55,679 nt of DNA. It comes from Clostridiales bacterium (GTDB lineage Bacteria > Bacillota > Clostridia > Lachnospirales > Lachnospiraceae). Below the pieces are notes generated by a model. That model did no database searches, had not been told where the DNA came from, and saw nothing but the letters and a program-made list of their open reading frames with translations. How positions within the stretch are numbered: the stretch's first letter is position 1; every line of letters starts with the position of its first letter. Below, piece by piece: positions 1-8,105 of this stretch. The stretch is from assembly GCA_021202015.1 (NCBI GenBank), contig JAJQDV010000045.1, positions 1 through 55,679 of the forward strand, read 5' to 3'. A program made the position numbers and the translations under genes.

Positions 1-7
1 TCAGTAA

Positions 8-394
8 CTACGCGGGTTTTTCGCCGCAACGGCGTAATCTCGTGAATAATTCAGGATTACTTATAACGTTGTCAATTGTTACAATCTTTTTTCCGTTCTG
101 ATGTACTGCTGTAATAAAGTCAAAGTCATCATACATAGATTCCAATGAATAAGGAAATTCTAATAATATTTCTCTTTTGCTGAACATTCCTGGATGACAC
201 CAACCGGCGGTTGTCCACAGTTTTCCAACTTTCGCATGTTTTGTCCACTGTTTATTCGGAGCTATCATCCGAATGCTTCCCCATGCGACATCGTAATTCG
301 CTTCCTTGTAAAGGTTCACCATGGTTTCTACTGCATCAGGTTCATACCAATCGTCAGCATTAATTTGCCCGACCAATTCTCCATGAGCAAGCAA
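8..394 (-). pseudogene. Family 2 glycosyltransferase fragment (N-terminus missing)
   Basis: The 128 readable residues contain the acceptor half of a GT-A (family 2) glycosyltransferase: the motif INADDWYEPDAVE near residue 11 matches the metal-binding DD segment of the family, which binds the nucleotide-sugar. The frame continues upstream as NKGALLAHGE, a typical lead-in to that motif, but meets an in-frame TGA a few codons earlier (near 409-411). The first 70 or so residues, which bind the nucleotide, are not found. The only start in frame is a TTG without a ribosome site. I read it as the remnant of a truncated gene; a sequencing error is the alternative. Confidence 0.6.
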
Positions 395-806
395 AGCACC
401 TTTATTTGTTCATCCATTTCCTGTTGCTCCTTTGCAGCCGTTCTTCCGGCTCATAATTGACCGCTCTGGCGGCTCTCATTTTTGATGCTTTAAAAGTTAA
501 CTCAATATAGACTGAAAAGCAAGAGGGAAAACGAGAAACGCCCCGGAATTGCTGAAAGTTCGTGAAAGACGGACAAATGCGACAAGGATGAACCTGTGAA
601 AAGTAGACAGAGAAAAAGCCCAGCGGGTAGGCTTTCCGATGTGTAAGAATTCCCACACACTTGGAAAGCAACCCTCTGGGCTTGTGCTTAAATTCCATGA
701 GCTAAGTAGAAGAGGTAAAGTTTCCTCCACCTCATTGAGAGGCTTGATCGGATATAATGCTTTACTCTTGTTTGAAAGCTATTTGCACTCCACCTGCTTT
801 GGCCTT
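395..806. other. Gene-free gap between glycosyltransferase remnant and lipoprotein
   Basis: No convincing gene on either strand. Short open frames here lack ribosome sites and any recognisable motif. The only clear structure is a long imperfect hairpin at 618-681, listed separately as a terminator. Confidence 0.5.
613..681 (-). terminator. Long hairpin with U-tract downstream of the lipoprotein gene
   Basis: On the minus strand three nested paired segments (GCCCAG/CTGGGC, GCTTTCC/GGAAAGC and a GTGT-rich inner stem) form a hairpin of about 64 nt. Five Ts follow at once (plus-strand A-run 613-617). Its place about 125 bp after the stop of the minus-strand lipoprotein gene fits an intrinsic terminator. 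Confidence 0.55.
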
Positions 807-3005
807 TCACTTAATCGTTACTACGAATTCCTGTGAAGTGGAGTGGCTTACGGAACGCTCAATGCCAGTCAGGACGTCTGGCTCTTTTACGCTGTAGGAA
901 TACGTCACCCGCACCCGAATCTCGCCCGCACTTGTCCCAGTAATCCTGCAAATTTGGGCGTTTTCTCCGGTCAATGTCGCAAGCGAATCACCATATACGA
1001 ATTCCCAGCTCCACAAATCATAGCCTGTGTCGTATTCATACGGCCCGGAGATGTCAACATAGCTTCCTACAGAGATGGTATACTCCCCATCTGGCTGGTT
1101 TTCTGCAACCGTATCCAGCCCAATCGGTACAGCAATTAGCGTCTCCACTTCATAAGGTTCTGACTCAAACTGAGCACAGGTATAGAATACAGCGATGGAC
1201 TCATCAACATACATAACGCGCATATTGACATCGGTCATCACACCACTCAAGCCACGGACAGGATAGATATAATTTCCATCATGCAAGCAGGCGAACATTG
1301 CAGTCCACGTATAGGGCGGAATTTTCGACTCAATACCTCTTGTGTTTGTAGCCCAGTTACTTTCGATAATGAAGTAGGAGCTGTCATAGATTTGGTCGGT
1401 TGCCAAAGTTACTGTCGTCGGAATATAAACCACCTGTTGCTCTGTGCCATATTTGTTTTCGACGTAAATTTCCTGCCGGTTGTCATCATTATCATAAATA
1501 TAATCGGACTCATATGTTGTGGAGCTGCCATCCGTAATCATCATTGCCTCGCCCACGGCTGCTGTAAGCCTACCATCCGTTGTTTGGAAACTGCCATCCG
1601 CCAGCCGATATAACCCGGCCGCAAAGGAATCACCAATGTAGCTCGACCCTCCGGATGACGAACCGTATACATATCCATCGTTGCCCGGTTCAAGTGCAGA
1701 ATCATACCACATGGCACCTTTTAGTGTGTCCCTCTTAATTTCCGCATAAATCATAACATCTCCAACATTATCGGTGTAAACTCCCTTAATGCCACTTCCC
1801 GTCATGTTTTTGCTGCCCGTGTAATTGAGCACAAACTCAATAAACGTATATGTGCTGCCTTCTTTATAATGCGGATCAGCCACAAGTTCAAAATCATACT
1901 TATCACACAGCAACTCTACATACGCACACAACACATCATAATCCGCAGCATTTCCCTTAAAATCTCTCACCATGCTGGTGCCACTTGCACTCGCGTCACC
2001 AAGAGTCATCTCCTGCTGTGCATAATAGAGCAAATCCATTGCATCCGAAACAGGCTTTGACAAGGAACCTGAGTCAGAAGAAAGTGCTTCTGTCACAAGG
2101 GTCTTCTCCGCAGTAGATACGCTACCGTTACTTTGGGAATCTTCTGAGGATGAATCTGTTGAACCGCTGTCACTCCATACCACTTCGGCATCCGCCGAAA
2201 GGTTCGATAAATACACATATATGTAATCGTCCCCATTATCAATTGTTGCCGCGATTATGGTAATTTCCCCTTGGCTAATGTCTCCATCTGGTGCAAGCTC
2301 AGCTGTCATTAAGTAGTCCGCTACTTCTGATGAGTCATAATCGTATTCCTTAGAAATCATCTCTAAACCGTAATCGGAGAGAAGAAGTTCTATAAAGGAC
2401 TCTGCATCCTCCTGTGCGTCCGAATCTAAAGTATACTGAACCTCATCAGCATAGTCACTCCAGTCACCAGGAACTCCGAAAACATCATCCGGATTTGGTA
2501 GAATGATGGTAACGTTACCCTGCGCATAGCTTTCCACATCTTCCACCGTGTAATTCGAGCATTCCAACGCCACTACCGTATTATTTTTTGCCAAAACATT
2601 ATGGAAATAGGAAATAGTGACATACCCATCTTCAGAATTATTGTTATAGCTAAGTTCGATATCTGCATCCACCAGAACACCACTACCATTCGGATCAGCA
2701 GGATCTTCACTATAGATGTTGTATACTTCTTGCGTGAAATTATAATCAGAAATAAGAAGTTGCACATACGACTCTATCATGTCCAGAGTAGCATAAGACG
2801 TACTTGCCCAATAAGTAAATTGCCCTTCCTTTTCGGTTACTTCAACGTCTTCTGCATTTGCGTTGAAAAATGCTGTAGGATCTGGGATTACGATATTATT
2901 TTCTGTAGTTGCTTCATCCCCTTCAGTTGTTGTACAGCCAGCCATAGCAAAAACAAGAATGCCGGTCATCAAAGCACATAAAATTCTTTTTAATGCGGTC
3001 ATCAT
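807..3005 (-). CDS. Large secreted lipoprotein of unknown function
   Basis: A protein of about 732 residues that I do not recognise. It begins with a lipoprotein signal: a basic start, a hydrophobic stretch (LCALMTGILVFAMAGC) and a lipobox Cys, followed by an acidic, Thr-rich linker. The first half has two related-looking segments of about 100 residues around SYVQLLISDYNF and SFIELLLSDYGL, and a third around AYVELLCDKYDF, so a domain repeated three times is likely. The C-terminal 90 residues resemble an Ig-like beta domain. The ATG at 3005 is chosen because GGGAGG lies 7 nt before it; the longer frame starts inside that site. It would be anchored on the outer face of the membrane. Base composition is more AT-rich than in the genes to its right. 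Confidence 0.8.
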   Translation of the reverse strand: MMTALKRILCALMTGILVFAMAGCTTTEGDEATTENNIVIPDPTAFFNANAEDVEVTEKEGQFTYWASTSYATLDMIESYVQLLISDYNFTQEVYNIYSEDPADPNGSGVLVDADIELSYNNNSEDGYVTISYFHNVLAKNNTVVALECSNYTVEDVESYAQGNVTIILPNPDDVFGVPGDWSDYADEVQYTLDSDAQEDAESFIELLLSDYGLEMISKEYDYDSSEVADYLMTAELAPDGDISQGEITIIAATIDNGDDYIYVYLSNLSADAEVVWSDSGSTDSSSEDSQSNGSVSTAEKTLVTEALSSDSGSLSKPVSDAMDLLYYAQQEMTLGDASASGTSMVRDFKGNAADYDVLCAYVELLCDKYDFELVADPHYKEGSTYTFIEFVLNYTGSKNMTGSGIKGVYTDNVGDVMIYAEIKRDTLKGAMWYDSALEPGNDGYVYGSSSGGSSYIGDSFAAGLYRLADGSFQTTDGRLTAAVGEAMMITDGSSTTYESDYIYDNDDNRQEIYVENKYGTEQQVVYIPTTVTLATDQIYDSSYFIIESNWATNTRGIESKIPPYTWTAMFACLHDGNYIYPVRGLSGVMTDVNMRVMYVDESIAVFYTCAQFESEPYEVETLIAVPIGLDTVAENQPDGEYTISVGSYVDISGPYEYDTGYDLWSWEFVYGDSLATLTGENAQICRITGTSAGEIRVRVTYSYSVKEPDVLTGIERSVSHSTSQEFVVTIK

Positions 3006-3140
3006 CACACAACCTCCCAAAGTTGTCATCTCCTACTGAAAAATTCGTATCCAGTATTTCTAATTATATAACAGCCATTCTTTTTAAGTAATTTTTTCAA
3101 TTCAGCTGTTTTCATTCTATTTCCCCATCACCCATACAAT

Positions 3141-3192
3141 AACACGCATAAACACGCATGTCAATTTTATTTTGTGCGTATTTATGCGTGTT
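3141..3192. promoter_or_regulatory. Inverted repeat AACACGCATAAA with tandem half-sites
   Basis: Arms 3141-3158 and 3175-3192 are complementary at 17 of 18 positions around a 16-bp spacer. The left arm also contains two tandem copies of an ACACGCAT unit. It sits between the moaC stop (3216) and the lipoprotein start (3005). There is no T-run on the minus strand, so an operator for the lipoprotein gene is more likely than a terminator. The binding protein is unknown. Confidence 0.45.
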
Positions 3193-3215
3193 ACATCCAT
3201 CGAAATAATCTGTCT

Positions 3216-3704
3216 TCAACGCTTCTCAGCTTCCGCCCTGACAAAATGCCCTGATTTTCCTCCGTCCTTTTCCAGCAGGAGGATATCGCGTATCACCATC
3301 CCGCGATCTACCGCCTTACACATGTCATAAATCGTGAGCAGTGTAACCGCCACGGCATTCAGTGCCTCCATCTCTATCCCGGTCTTCCCCGTCGTCTTGA
3401 CGGATGCGATGGCTTCGATCTCCGATGCCTCGGGATAAAGCTTAAAATGAATATCCACGCCGGTCAGCAGCAGAGGATGGCACATGGGAATCGTCTCCCA
3501 GGTCTTTTTTGCTGCCATCACGCCCGCTACCTGGGCAACCGCCAGCACATCTCCCTTTTTCACCTTTCCCTCCGTGATGAGGGAAAATGTCTCCGGCTGC
3601 ATGGAAATCCGGCCGGAGGCCACGCCAATCCGGGCGGTATCTGCCTTCTCTGATACATCCACCATCTTCGCACGGCCCTGATCGTTGATATGTGTTAATT
3701 CCAT
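3216..3704 (-). CDS. moaC: Cyclic pyranopterin monophosphate synthase MoaC
   Basis: Converts the MoaA product (3',8-cyclo-7,8-dihydro-GTP) into cyclic pyranopterin monophosphate, an early cytosolic step of molybdenum cofactor synthesis. The 162-residue length is normal. Family signatures are visible: [12 protein letters not shown] in the middle, then [15 protein letters not shown] and the C-terminal [12 protein letters not shown]. The ATG at 3704 is preceded by AGGAGGAG; the 40 residues of frame upstream of it are not MoaC-like. It is the last gene of a minus-strand cofactor cluster that begins with the MOSC gene. Its partner moaA is not in the window. Confidence 0.95.
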   Translation of the reverse strand: MELTHINDQGRAKMVDVSEKADTARIGVASGRISMQPETFSLITEGKVKKGDVLAVAQVAGVMAAKKTWETIPMCHPLLLTGVDIHFKLYPEASEIEAIASVKTTGKTGIEMEALNAVAVTLLTIYDMCKAVDRGMVIRDILLLEKDGGKSGHFVRAEAEKR

Positions 3705-3768
3705 CCTGTATCTCCTCCTGATATAATACGGCAGTCCTTTTCCGTCAAAAGAACTGCCATACATAAAA

Positions 3769-4116
3769 TCAATATAAAATATCCCAATCCGTCGGGAAAC
3801 GCTGCACGCCGATGAGCATGCCATCGGTAATCTTACGATATTTCTCGCCTATGGTGTATCCCATCTTGTTCATATCTTCTTCAATATAACGAATCATCTT
3901 ATGGTTATTCGGGACCGCCTTGTACTGCTCCGGAGGAAGCACACCATGCTTTTCATTTTCGCTGTAGAAAGCGATATTGCAGGTCTCCGGACTGTTCCAG
4001 ATCCTAAAATAACCGATTCCTTTGTCCTCATATTTAAATTCAAACCGCATTACCTGAAACACGGAATATCGCTCAAGCATCTCCCAGTGAATTTTCACCT
4101 GTTTTAATTCAGCCAT
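3769..4116 (-). CDS. Conserved-looking 115-aa protein in the Moco cluster, function unknown
   Basis: I do not recognise this protein. It is a soluble 115-residue product, rich in aromatic residues ([30 protein letters not shown] at the end), with no signal peptide or membrane segment. It has a plausible ribosome site (AGAGG before the ATG at 4116) and lies between the moeA-like gene and moaC on the same strand, 64 bp before moaC. A role tied to molybdenum cofactor or its target enzyme is inferred only from position. It is separated from the moeA-like gene by a hairpin-rich repeat. Confidence 0.7.
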   Translation of the reverse strand: MAELKQVKIHWEMLERYSVFQVMRFEFKYEDKGIGYFRIWNSPETCNIAFYSENEKHGVLPPEQYKAVPNNHKMIRYIEEDMNKMGYTIGEKYRKITDGMLIGVQRFPTDWDILY

Positions 4117-4146
4117 ATTTTACCTCTTTCTGTATAACTATATTGA

Positions 4147-4309
4147 CCATTGCCTGACTTTTATCCCCTTGTACTATGATACCGGATTGCCTTCGCAATC
4201 CTCAAACATTCGGAATCCGCCCTGCCGGGCTTCTTCCTCATGTTTGTTCGGGTCTCAAAGTCAGCCAATCGGATGCAAGCATCCATTGCCTGACTTTTAT
4301 CCCCTTGTA
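4147..4309. repeat. 27-bp direct repeats bracketing several hairpins
   Basis: An exact 27-bp sequence (starting CCATTGCCTGAC) occurs at 4147-4173 and again at 4283-4309. Between the copies are three short perfect hairpins: GGATTGC/GCAATCC (4184-4201), GCCC/GGGC near 4218, and GGATGC/GCATCC (near 4271-4284). The element fills the gap between two minus-strand genes of the cofactor cluster. It could be a small non-coding mobile or structured RNA element; nothing in it codes for protein. Confidence 0.6.
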
Positions 4310-4314
4310 TCATA

Positions 4315-5343
4315 TCACTTCCCGAAACCGCAGTTGGGGAAAGTACAATCGCCGCAGTTCAGGCACAGTCCGCCCTCGCCCAACACGGCAATATCCTCCT
4401 GCGTGATCTCGTCGTCCGCCAGCACACGCGGCAGAACCAGATCAAAGATCGTGCGTTTCGCGTACATCACGCAGCCGGGCAGACCGAGAATCGGAACCCG
4501 GGATCCGTCCTTCTCATAGTAAGAAACAAGCATCATCGCGCCCGGGAGCACAGGAGCTCCGTAAGTGATAATGCGTGCACCGGTATTCATGATCGCCCCC
4601 GGCGTACAGTCGTCCGGATCGACGCTCATGCCGCCGGTGCAGATCACCAGCTCCGCGCCTGCGTCCAACTGTTTGAAGATAGCCTCCGTGATATGCTCCT
4701 TCTCATCGTCCACATAGATCTGACCGATGACCTCGCAGCCGTACTCCTCCACCTTCGCGTAGATGACCGGACCGAAAGTATCTTTGATCCTTCCCTTGAA
4801 TACTTCACTGCCGGTGGTAACAATCCCGACCTTTTTCTTCTGAATCGGAAGAACATTGAAAAGAGGTGTCTCTCCCGCCGCCCGCTTCGCGGCTTCCATT
4901 TTTTCCTTTTCGATCACAAGAGGGATAATGCGGGTCGCCGCAATCTTATCCCCCTTACGCACGACAAAATCACCGTGCCGCGACGCGATCATCATCTCAC
5001 CCAGCGAGTTGACCGCAACCAGATGTTCCCGGTCAATCTTCAGCAAGCCATTGATATCGGCGACCAGCTCGATCTTGCCCTCCTTTACATCCGAACCGTG
5101 CATGTTCTGTCCGGCGCAGATCTCATATAGAATCTCAGCGGCGTCATTCTCATGCAGCATGGTGTCGTCATTTTCCCACACATAGAGATGCTCTTTTCCG
5201 ACGGAGAGAAGCACGGGAATGTCCTCCTCCTGCACGATATGCCCCTTCCGGAAAACAGCATCCTTCGTAACACCCTTTATAATCTGTGTAATGTCATGGC
5301 AGAGCACGCTTCCGACCGCATCCTCCGTACGAATCAGCTTCAT
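4315..5343 (-). CDS. MoeA-like molybdopterin-binding protein
   Basis: A 342-residue protein with the MoCF fold shared by MoeA and MogA, which inserts molybdenum into adenylylated molybdopterin. The core holds VGIVTTGSEVFKGRI (residues about 180-195), the loop ICTGGMSVDPDDCTPG, and GLPGCVMYAKRTIFD near the end. The first 150 residues differ from classical MoeA domain I/II. The C-terminus carries a compact Cys cluster (CLNCGDCTFPNC) that may bind zinc or an Fe-S cluster. The ATG at 5343 follows TGGAGGG with good spacing, and the 21 residues of frame upstream are discarded. It lies 40 bp after the mogA stop in the same operon. It probably does the MoeA job here, because no other moeA is seen. 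Confidence 0.85.
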   Translation of the reverse strand: MKLIRTEDAVGSVLCHDITQIIKGVTKDAVFRKGHIVQEEDIPVLLSVGKEHLYVWENDDTMLHENDAAEILYEICAGQNMHGSDVKEGKIELVADINGLLKIDREHLVAVNSLGEMMIASRHGDFVVRKGDKIAATRIIPLVIEKEKMEAAKRAAGETPLFNVLPIQKKKVGIVTTGSEVFKGRIKDTFGPVIYAKVEEYGCEVIGQIYVDDEKEHITEAIFKQLDAGAELVICTGGMSVDPDDCTPGAIMNTGARIITYGAPVLPGAMMLVSYYEKDGSRVPILGLPGCVMYAKRTIFDLVLPRVLADDEITQEDIAVLGEGGLCLNCGDCTFPNCGFGK

Positions 5344-5383
5344 ATTAAAAACCCTCCAGAATCTGTTATCTCTCAACCAAACC

Positions 5384-5869
5384 TCAGGACCGGGCGCACT
5401 CCGCATCCCGTCCGAGCAGAATATCCAGTCCGTGCTTTAAGGCCGGAAGGATATAAGTGAGCGCCTCCTCCACTGCCTTCGGACTGCCGGGCAGATTCAC
5501 AATCAACGTTTCCTTGCGGATACCGGCGGTCGCCCTGGAAAGCATCGCACGATCCGTGATTTTCAGAGAATAATTTAAAATCGCCATCGGGATGCCCGCG
5601 GCCTCCCGCTCGATCACCATCTTCGTGGCCTCCGGGGTCACGTCCCTCGGGGAAAATCCCGTACCGCCCGTCGTTAAGATCAGATGAATTCCCGCATCCG
5701 ACATGGATATCATCTCATCGGCAAGCATCTGCCTGTCATCCGGCAAAATGATCGTCTTTGCGACCTCATAGCCGTTCTCCTCCATAATAGAGACAATTTT
5801 TTTCCCGCTGAGATCCTCTCTCTCACCGGCGTAGCCCTTGTCACTGGCAGTGATCACTCCTACTCGCAT
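5384..5869 (-). CDS. mogA: MogA/MoaB family molybdopterin adenylyltransferase
   Basis: Expected to adenylylate molybdopterin before metal insertion. The 161-residue product has the complete MoCF domain: VGVITASDKGYAGERED at the start, LILTTGGTGFSPRDVTPEA in the middle (residues about 65-83; the TGGTG loop binds the pterin and the acidic residues bind the nucleotide), and LIVNLPGSPKAVEEAL towards the end. It sits between the MOSC gene (31 bp upstream) and the moeA-like gene. Whether the enzyme is MogA or MoaB cannot be decided from sequence. Confidence 0.92.
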   Translation of the reverse strand: MRVGVITASDKGYAGEREDLSGKKIVSIMEENGYEVAKTIILPDDRQMLADEMISMSDAGIHLILTTGGTGFSPRDVTPEATKMVIEREAAGIPMAILNYSLKITDRAMLSRATAGIRKETLIVNLPGSPKAVEEALTYILPALKHGLDILLGRDAECARS

Positions 5870-5900
5870 ATATCTTCTCCTTCTTTTTGTTGGTCGATTC

Positions 5901-6335
5901 TCAGTCTTCCACCATCACGAACTCATCTCCCACGGAGATGGTGCCGCCCTCGAGAACCTTCGTAAAAACGCCTTCCCGCGGCATGATACAGTCGCCCATG
6001 ATCTTGTAAATCTCACAGTGGCTGTGACATTCCTTTCCGATCTGCGTCATCTCCAGCAGAGCCGTCCCGCAGCGGAACTTTGTCCCGATGGGAAGGTTCT
6101 TGAAATCATAACCTTCCACAATAATATTCTCACCGAAGGCGCCAAAATCAACCTGTGCGCCTTTCTTACGAAAGTCTTCGATCTTCTCAAAAGAGAGCAG
6201 GCTGACCTGCCGATGCCATTTGCCCGCATGCGCGTCCTCCTGAATGCCCCAGTCCTTAACCAGACAGGCGGTCCCTACTTCCTTTTTCTGTATCCCGCGG
6301 ATATCGCTGATACAGATCCCTTTGATCACTCCCAT
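5901..6335 (-). CDS. MOSC domain protein, likely Moco sulfur carrier or handling factor
   Basis: A single MOSC domain of 144 residues. Visible features are the early GIQKKEV region, DAHAGKWHRQVSLLS (residues about 34-48), FGENIIVEG, and the Cys-bearing IGKECHSHCEIY in which family members place the sulfur-carrying Cys. Proteins of this size often accompany MoaC/MogA/MoeA in clostridia. It is the first gene of the minus-strand cofactor operon and has a strong AAAGGAG site. TATAAT-like sequences lie just upstream (near 6355-6375), but the -35 is poor. The exact reaction is unproven. Confidence 0.85.
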   Translation of the reverse strand: MGVIKGICISDIRGIQKKEVGTACLVKDWGIQEDAHAGKWHRQVSLLSFEKIEDFRKKGAQVDFGAFGENIIVEGYDFKNLPIGTKFRCGTALLEMTQIGKECHSHCEIYKIMGDCIMPREGVFTKVLEGGTISVGDEFVMVED

Positions 6336-6443
6336 AATAATGGTCTCCTTTTCTGCATAATTATATTAATTATAGCCCATTCATCTGCCTTTTTCTATCA
6401 CAAAATGAAATAGCTTTATCCCATATCCGAATAACTGGTTATT

Positions 6444-7067
6444 TTATTCCTTTCGAACCAGCATCATGATCATATTCACCACCATGTCGACGCCCGGCGC
6501 CATGATCTCCCGGGCTTCCTTCGCGATCTGTCGGGAGGTCTCTTCGATGCCGTCATGGACATTTGTGCGCAGGCAGGTGCGGATGATATAACAGAGAAAC
6601 ATCTCCGTAATCGTGGAAATATCCGTCGCCTGAAGCTTATCCGGATACATGGCTTCCAGATAACCCGAGACGAACGTCTTCAGATCCTCCGGTACAAACC
6701 AGAGATATTTGGAAATCGGACCAACATCATGTCCGTCATTGATAAAAATACGAAGGATATGAATATTCTGATACATCAGATCAAAGATGTAGTCCGCCAT
6801 AATCCGGAAATCTCCGTGAAGATTCAGATAGCTGAGTTTCAGATTCAGATCCTCGGCATCGAACTTAAACTCATGATAGCGCTCAACGACCTGAAGAAAA
6901 AGGGTCATCTTATCCTCAAAATGCCGGAAGATCGTCACCGTATTGCAGCCGGCACGATTGCTGATATCCCGGATCGTTGCCGCGGAATATCCCTTATCGG
7001 AAAACACCTCCAGCGCGCTCTCCAGAATTCTCTCATGCATGTCTGTCGCACTGTTTTTTTTCCCCAT
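6444..7067 (-). CDS. TetR/AcrR family transcriptional regulator
   Basis: A 207-residue regulator with an N-terminal TetR helix-turn-helix (residues about 10-56: ILESALEVFSDKGYSAATI through TVTIFRHFEDK) and a helical ligand-binding C-terminal domain with no recognised ligand. It lies between the cofactor operon and the transhydroxylase genes, on the same strand, and is insulated from athS by two hairpin terminators. Control of the cofactor operon is a reasonable guess from position; no ligand is predicted. Confidence 0.9.
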   Translation of the reverse strand: MGKKNSATDMHERILESALEVFSDKGYSAATIRDISNRAGCNTVTIFRHFEDKMTLFLQVVERYHEFKFDAEDLNLKLSYLNLHGDFRIMADYIFDLMYQNIHILRIFINDGHDVGPISKYLWFVPEDLKTFVSGYLEAMYPDKLQATDISTITEMFLCYIIRTCLRTNVHDGIEETSRQIAKEAREIMAPGVDMVVNMIMMLVRKE

Positions 7068-7172
7068 GAAGCAATCCTTTCCTTCACAAATAATTCAATA
7101 GCCGGATTCCGCGTTTCCCGCGAATACTTTTTTTATTATACTACTTTTTCAGAAATTCGTATATACTATATT

Positions 7173-7201
7173 AAAAAAAAGAATCCTGCTTTACGGGATT
7201 C
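7173..7201 (-). terminator. Rho-independent terminator (second of two after athS)
   Basis: The minus strand reads GAATCC, a 9-nt loop, GGATTC, then eight Ts (plus-strand A-run 7173-7180). It backs up the stronger hairpin at 7224-7251. Confidence 0.75.
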
Positions 7202-7217
7202 CTGTATAGCCAATATG

Positions 7218-7251
7218 ACAAAAATTCGGCGCCGCATTCACGGCGCCGAAT
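7218..7251 (-). terminator. Rho-independent terminator of athL-athS
   Basis: A perfect 11-bp stem (ATTCGGCGCCG, 7224-7234, with 7241-7251) and a 6-nt loop, followed on the minus strand by a T-run (TTTTTG). It lies 36 bp after the athS stop. Confidence 0.85.
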
Positions 7252-7286
7252 CCTGTGAGTAGAGAACTACCAATCCCTCTCAAACC

Positions 7287-8105
7287 TCAGATGAAAATCT
7301 CTCCAATATTGAGTGACTTATCCAGTTCTACTGTTTTCACTGTCTTTCCGTCAATCTCCAGTGTGTAAGTACCCGGCAGCAGCTTATCAAACTTGAACTC
7401 GCCGAAGTAATCGGTGATCTGCGTCTCCTCCACGCCGTTTCCTTTCAGTGTAATGGAGACGTTCTCCACATCGTCATCGGTCTCCGTGTCAACCACGGCG
7501 CCGGTGATAAACGCTTTCGTAAAACGATACAGATTCTTATAGTATACGTGAGGTTTCGTGCCAAGCTCGGGACGATATACCTCAAGTCCCTGCTCCTCGA
7601 TGATCTTTGCCATCTCTTCCGGCTCGATATCGTAGTACTCGATGGAATCCGTCGGGCAGCTGTGTGAGCAGCGCGGCTTACAGGGCTGCACGCCGCTGTC
7701 GATGATGTGGGCGCACATCGTACACTTCTGCGCCACATTCTTCTCCTCGTTCCAGTAGATCGCTCCGTAAGGGCAGCTGTCCACGATTTCCTTCTTCCCT
7801 CTCGCCTTATCGGGCTCGATCAGGACAATACCGTCCTCTCTGCGGGTAATGCAGTCAGGAAACGCGTTCAGACAGGGAGCATTCTCGCAGTGCTGGCACA
7901 TAAGCGCCAGGTATCCGACGTCAATCCGCGGACATTGTCCCCGCTCGGTACGGAGAAGCTTCAGCCAGCGGGATTCATGACGCGGCTGCGACTCTGTGTA
8001 GGGCATCCAGTCGTTTCCGACATGCTCATCCTTGCAGGACATAAAGCAGTCATTACAGTCAAAACAGGATGCAATATTCATTACCAGATATTTCTGTTTA
8101 CTCAT
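7287..8105 (-). CDS. athS: Pyrogallol-phloroglucinol transhydroxylase, iron-sulfur small subunit
   Basis: Electron-transfer subunit of the molybdenum transhydroxylase. The 272 residues match the known Pelobacter small subunit in length and layout. A ferredoxin-like part carries [4Fe-4S] ligands (Cys14/17/20/24, Cys70/73/78, Cys111, Cys128/131, Cys142/146/150), including CPYGAIYWNEEKNVAQKC. A C-terminal beta domain (from about residue 198, with TDYFGEFKFDKLLPGTY) resembles a transthyretin/Cna-B fold. The start codon overlaps the athL stop by 8 bp (ATGAGTAA), so the two are translationally coupled. No Tat or Sec signal is present, so the enzyme should be cytoplasmic. Confidence 0.93.
   Translation of the reverse strand: MSKQKYLVMNIASCFDCNDCFMSCKDEHVGNDWMPYTESQPRHESRWLKLLRTERGQCPRIDVGYLALMCQHCENAPCLNAFPDCITRREDGIVLIEPDKARGKKEIVDSCPYGAIYWNEEKNVAQKCTMCAHIIDSGVQPCKPRCSHSCPTDSIEYYDIEPEEMAKIIEEQGLEVYRPELGTKPHVYYKNLYRFTKAFITGAVVDTETDDDVENVSITLKGNGVEETQITDYFGEFKFDKLLPGTYTLEIDGKTVKTVELDKSLNIGEIFI

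Noticed and set aside
402-730. Short minus-strand frames in the gap before the lipoprotein
   Set aside because: They run across a terminator hairpin, lack ribosome sites and show no family motif.
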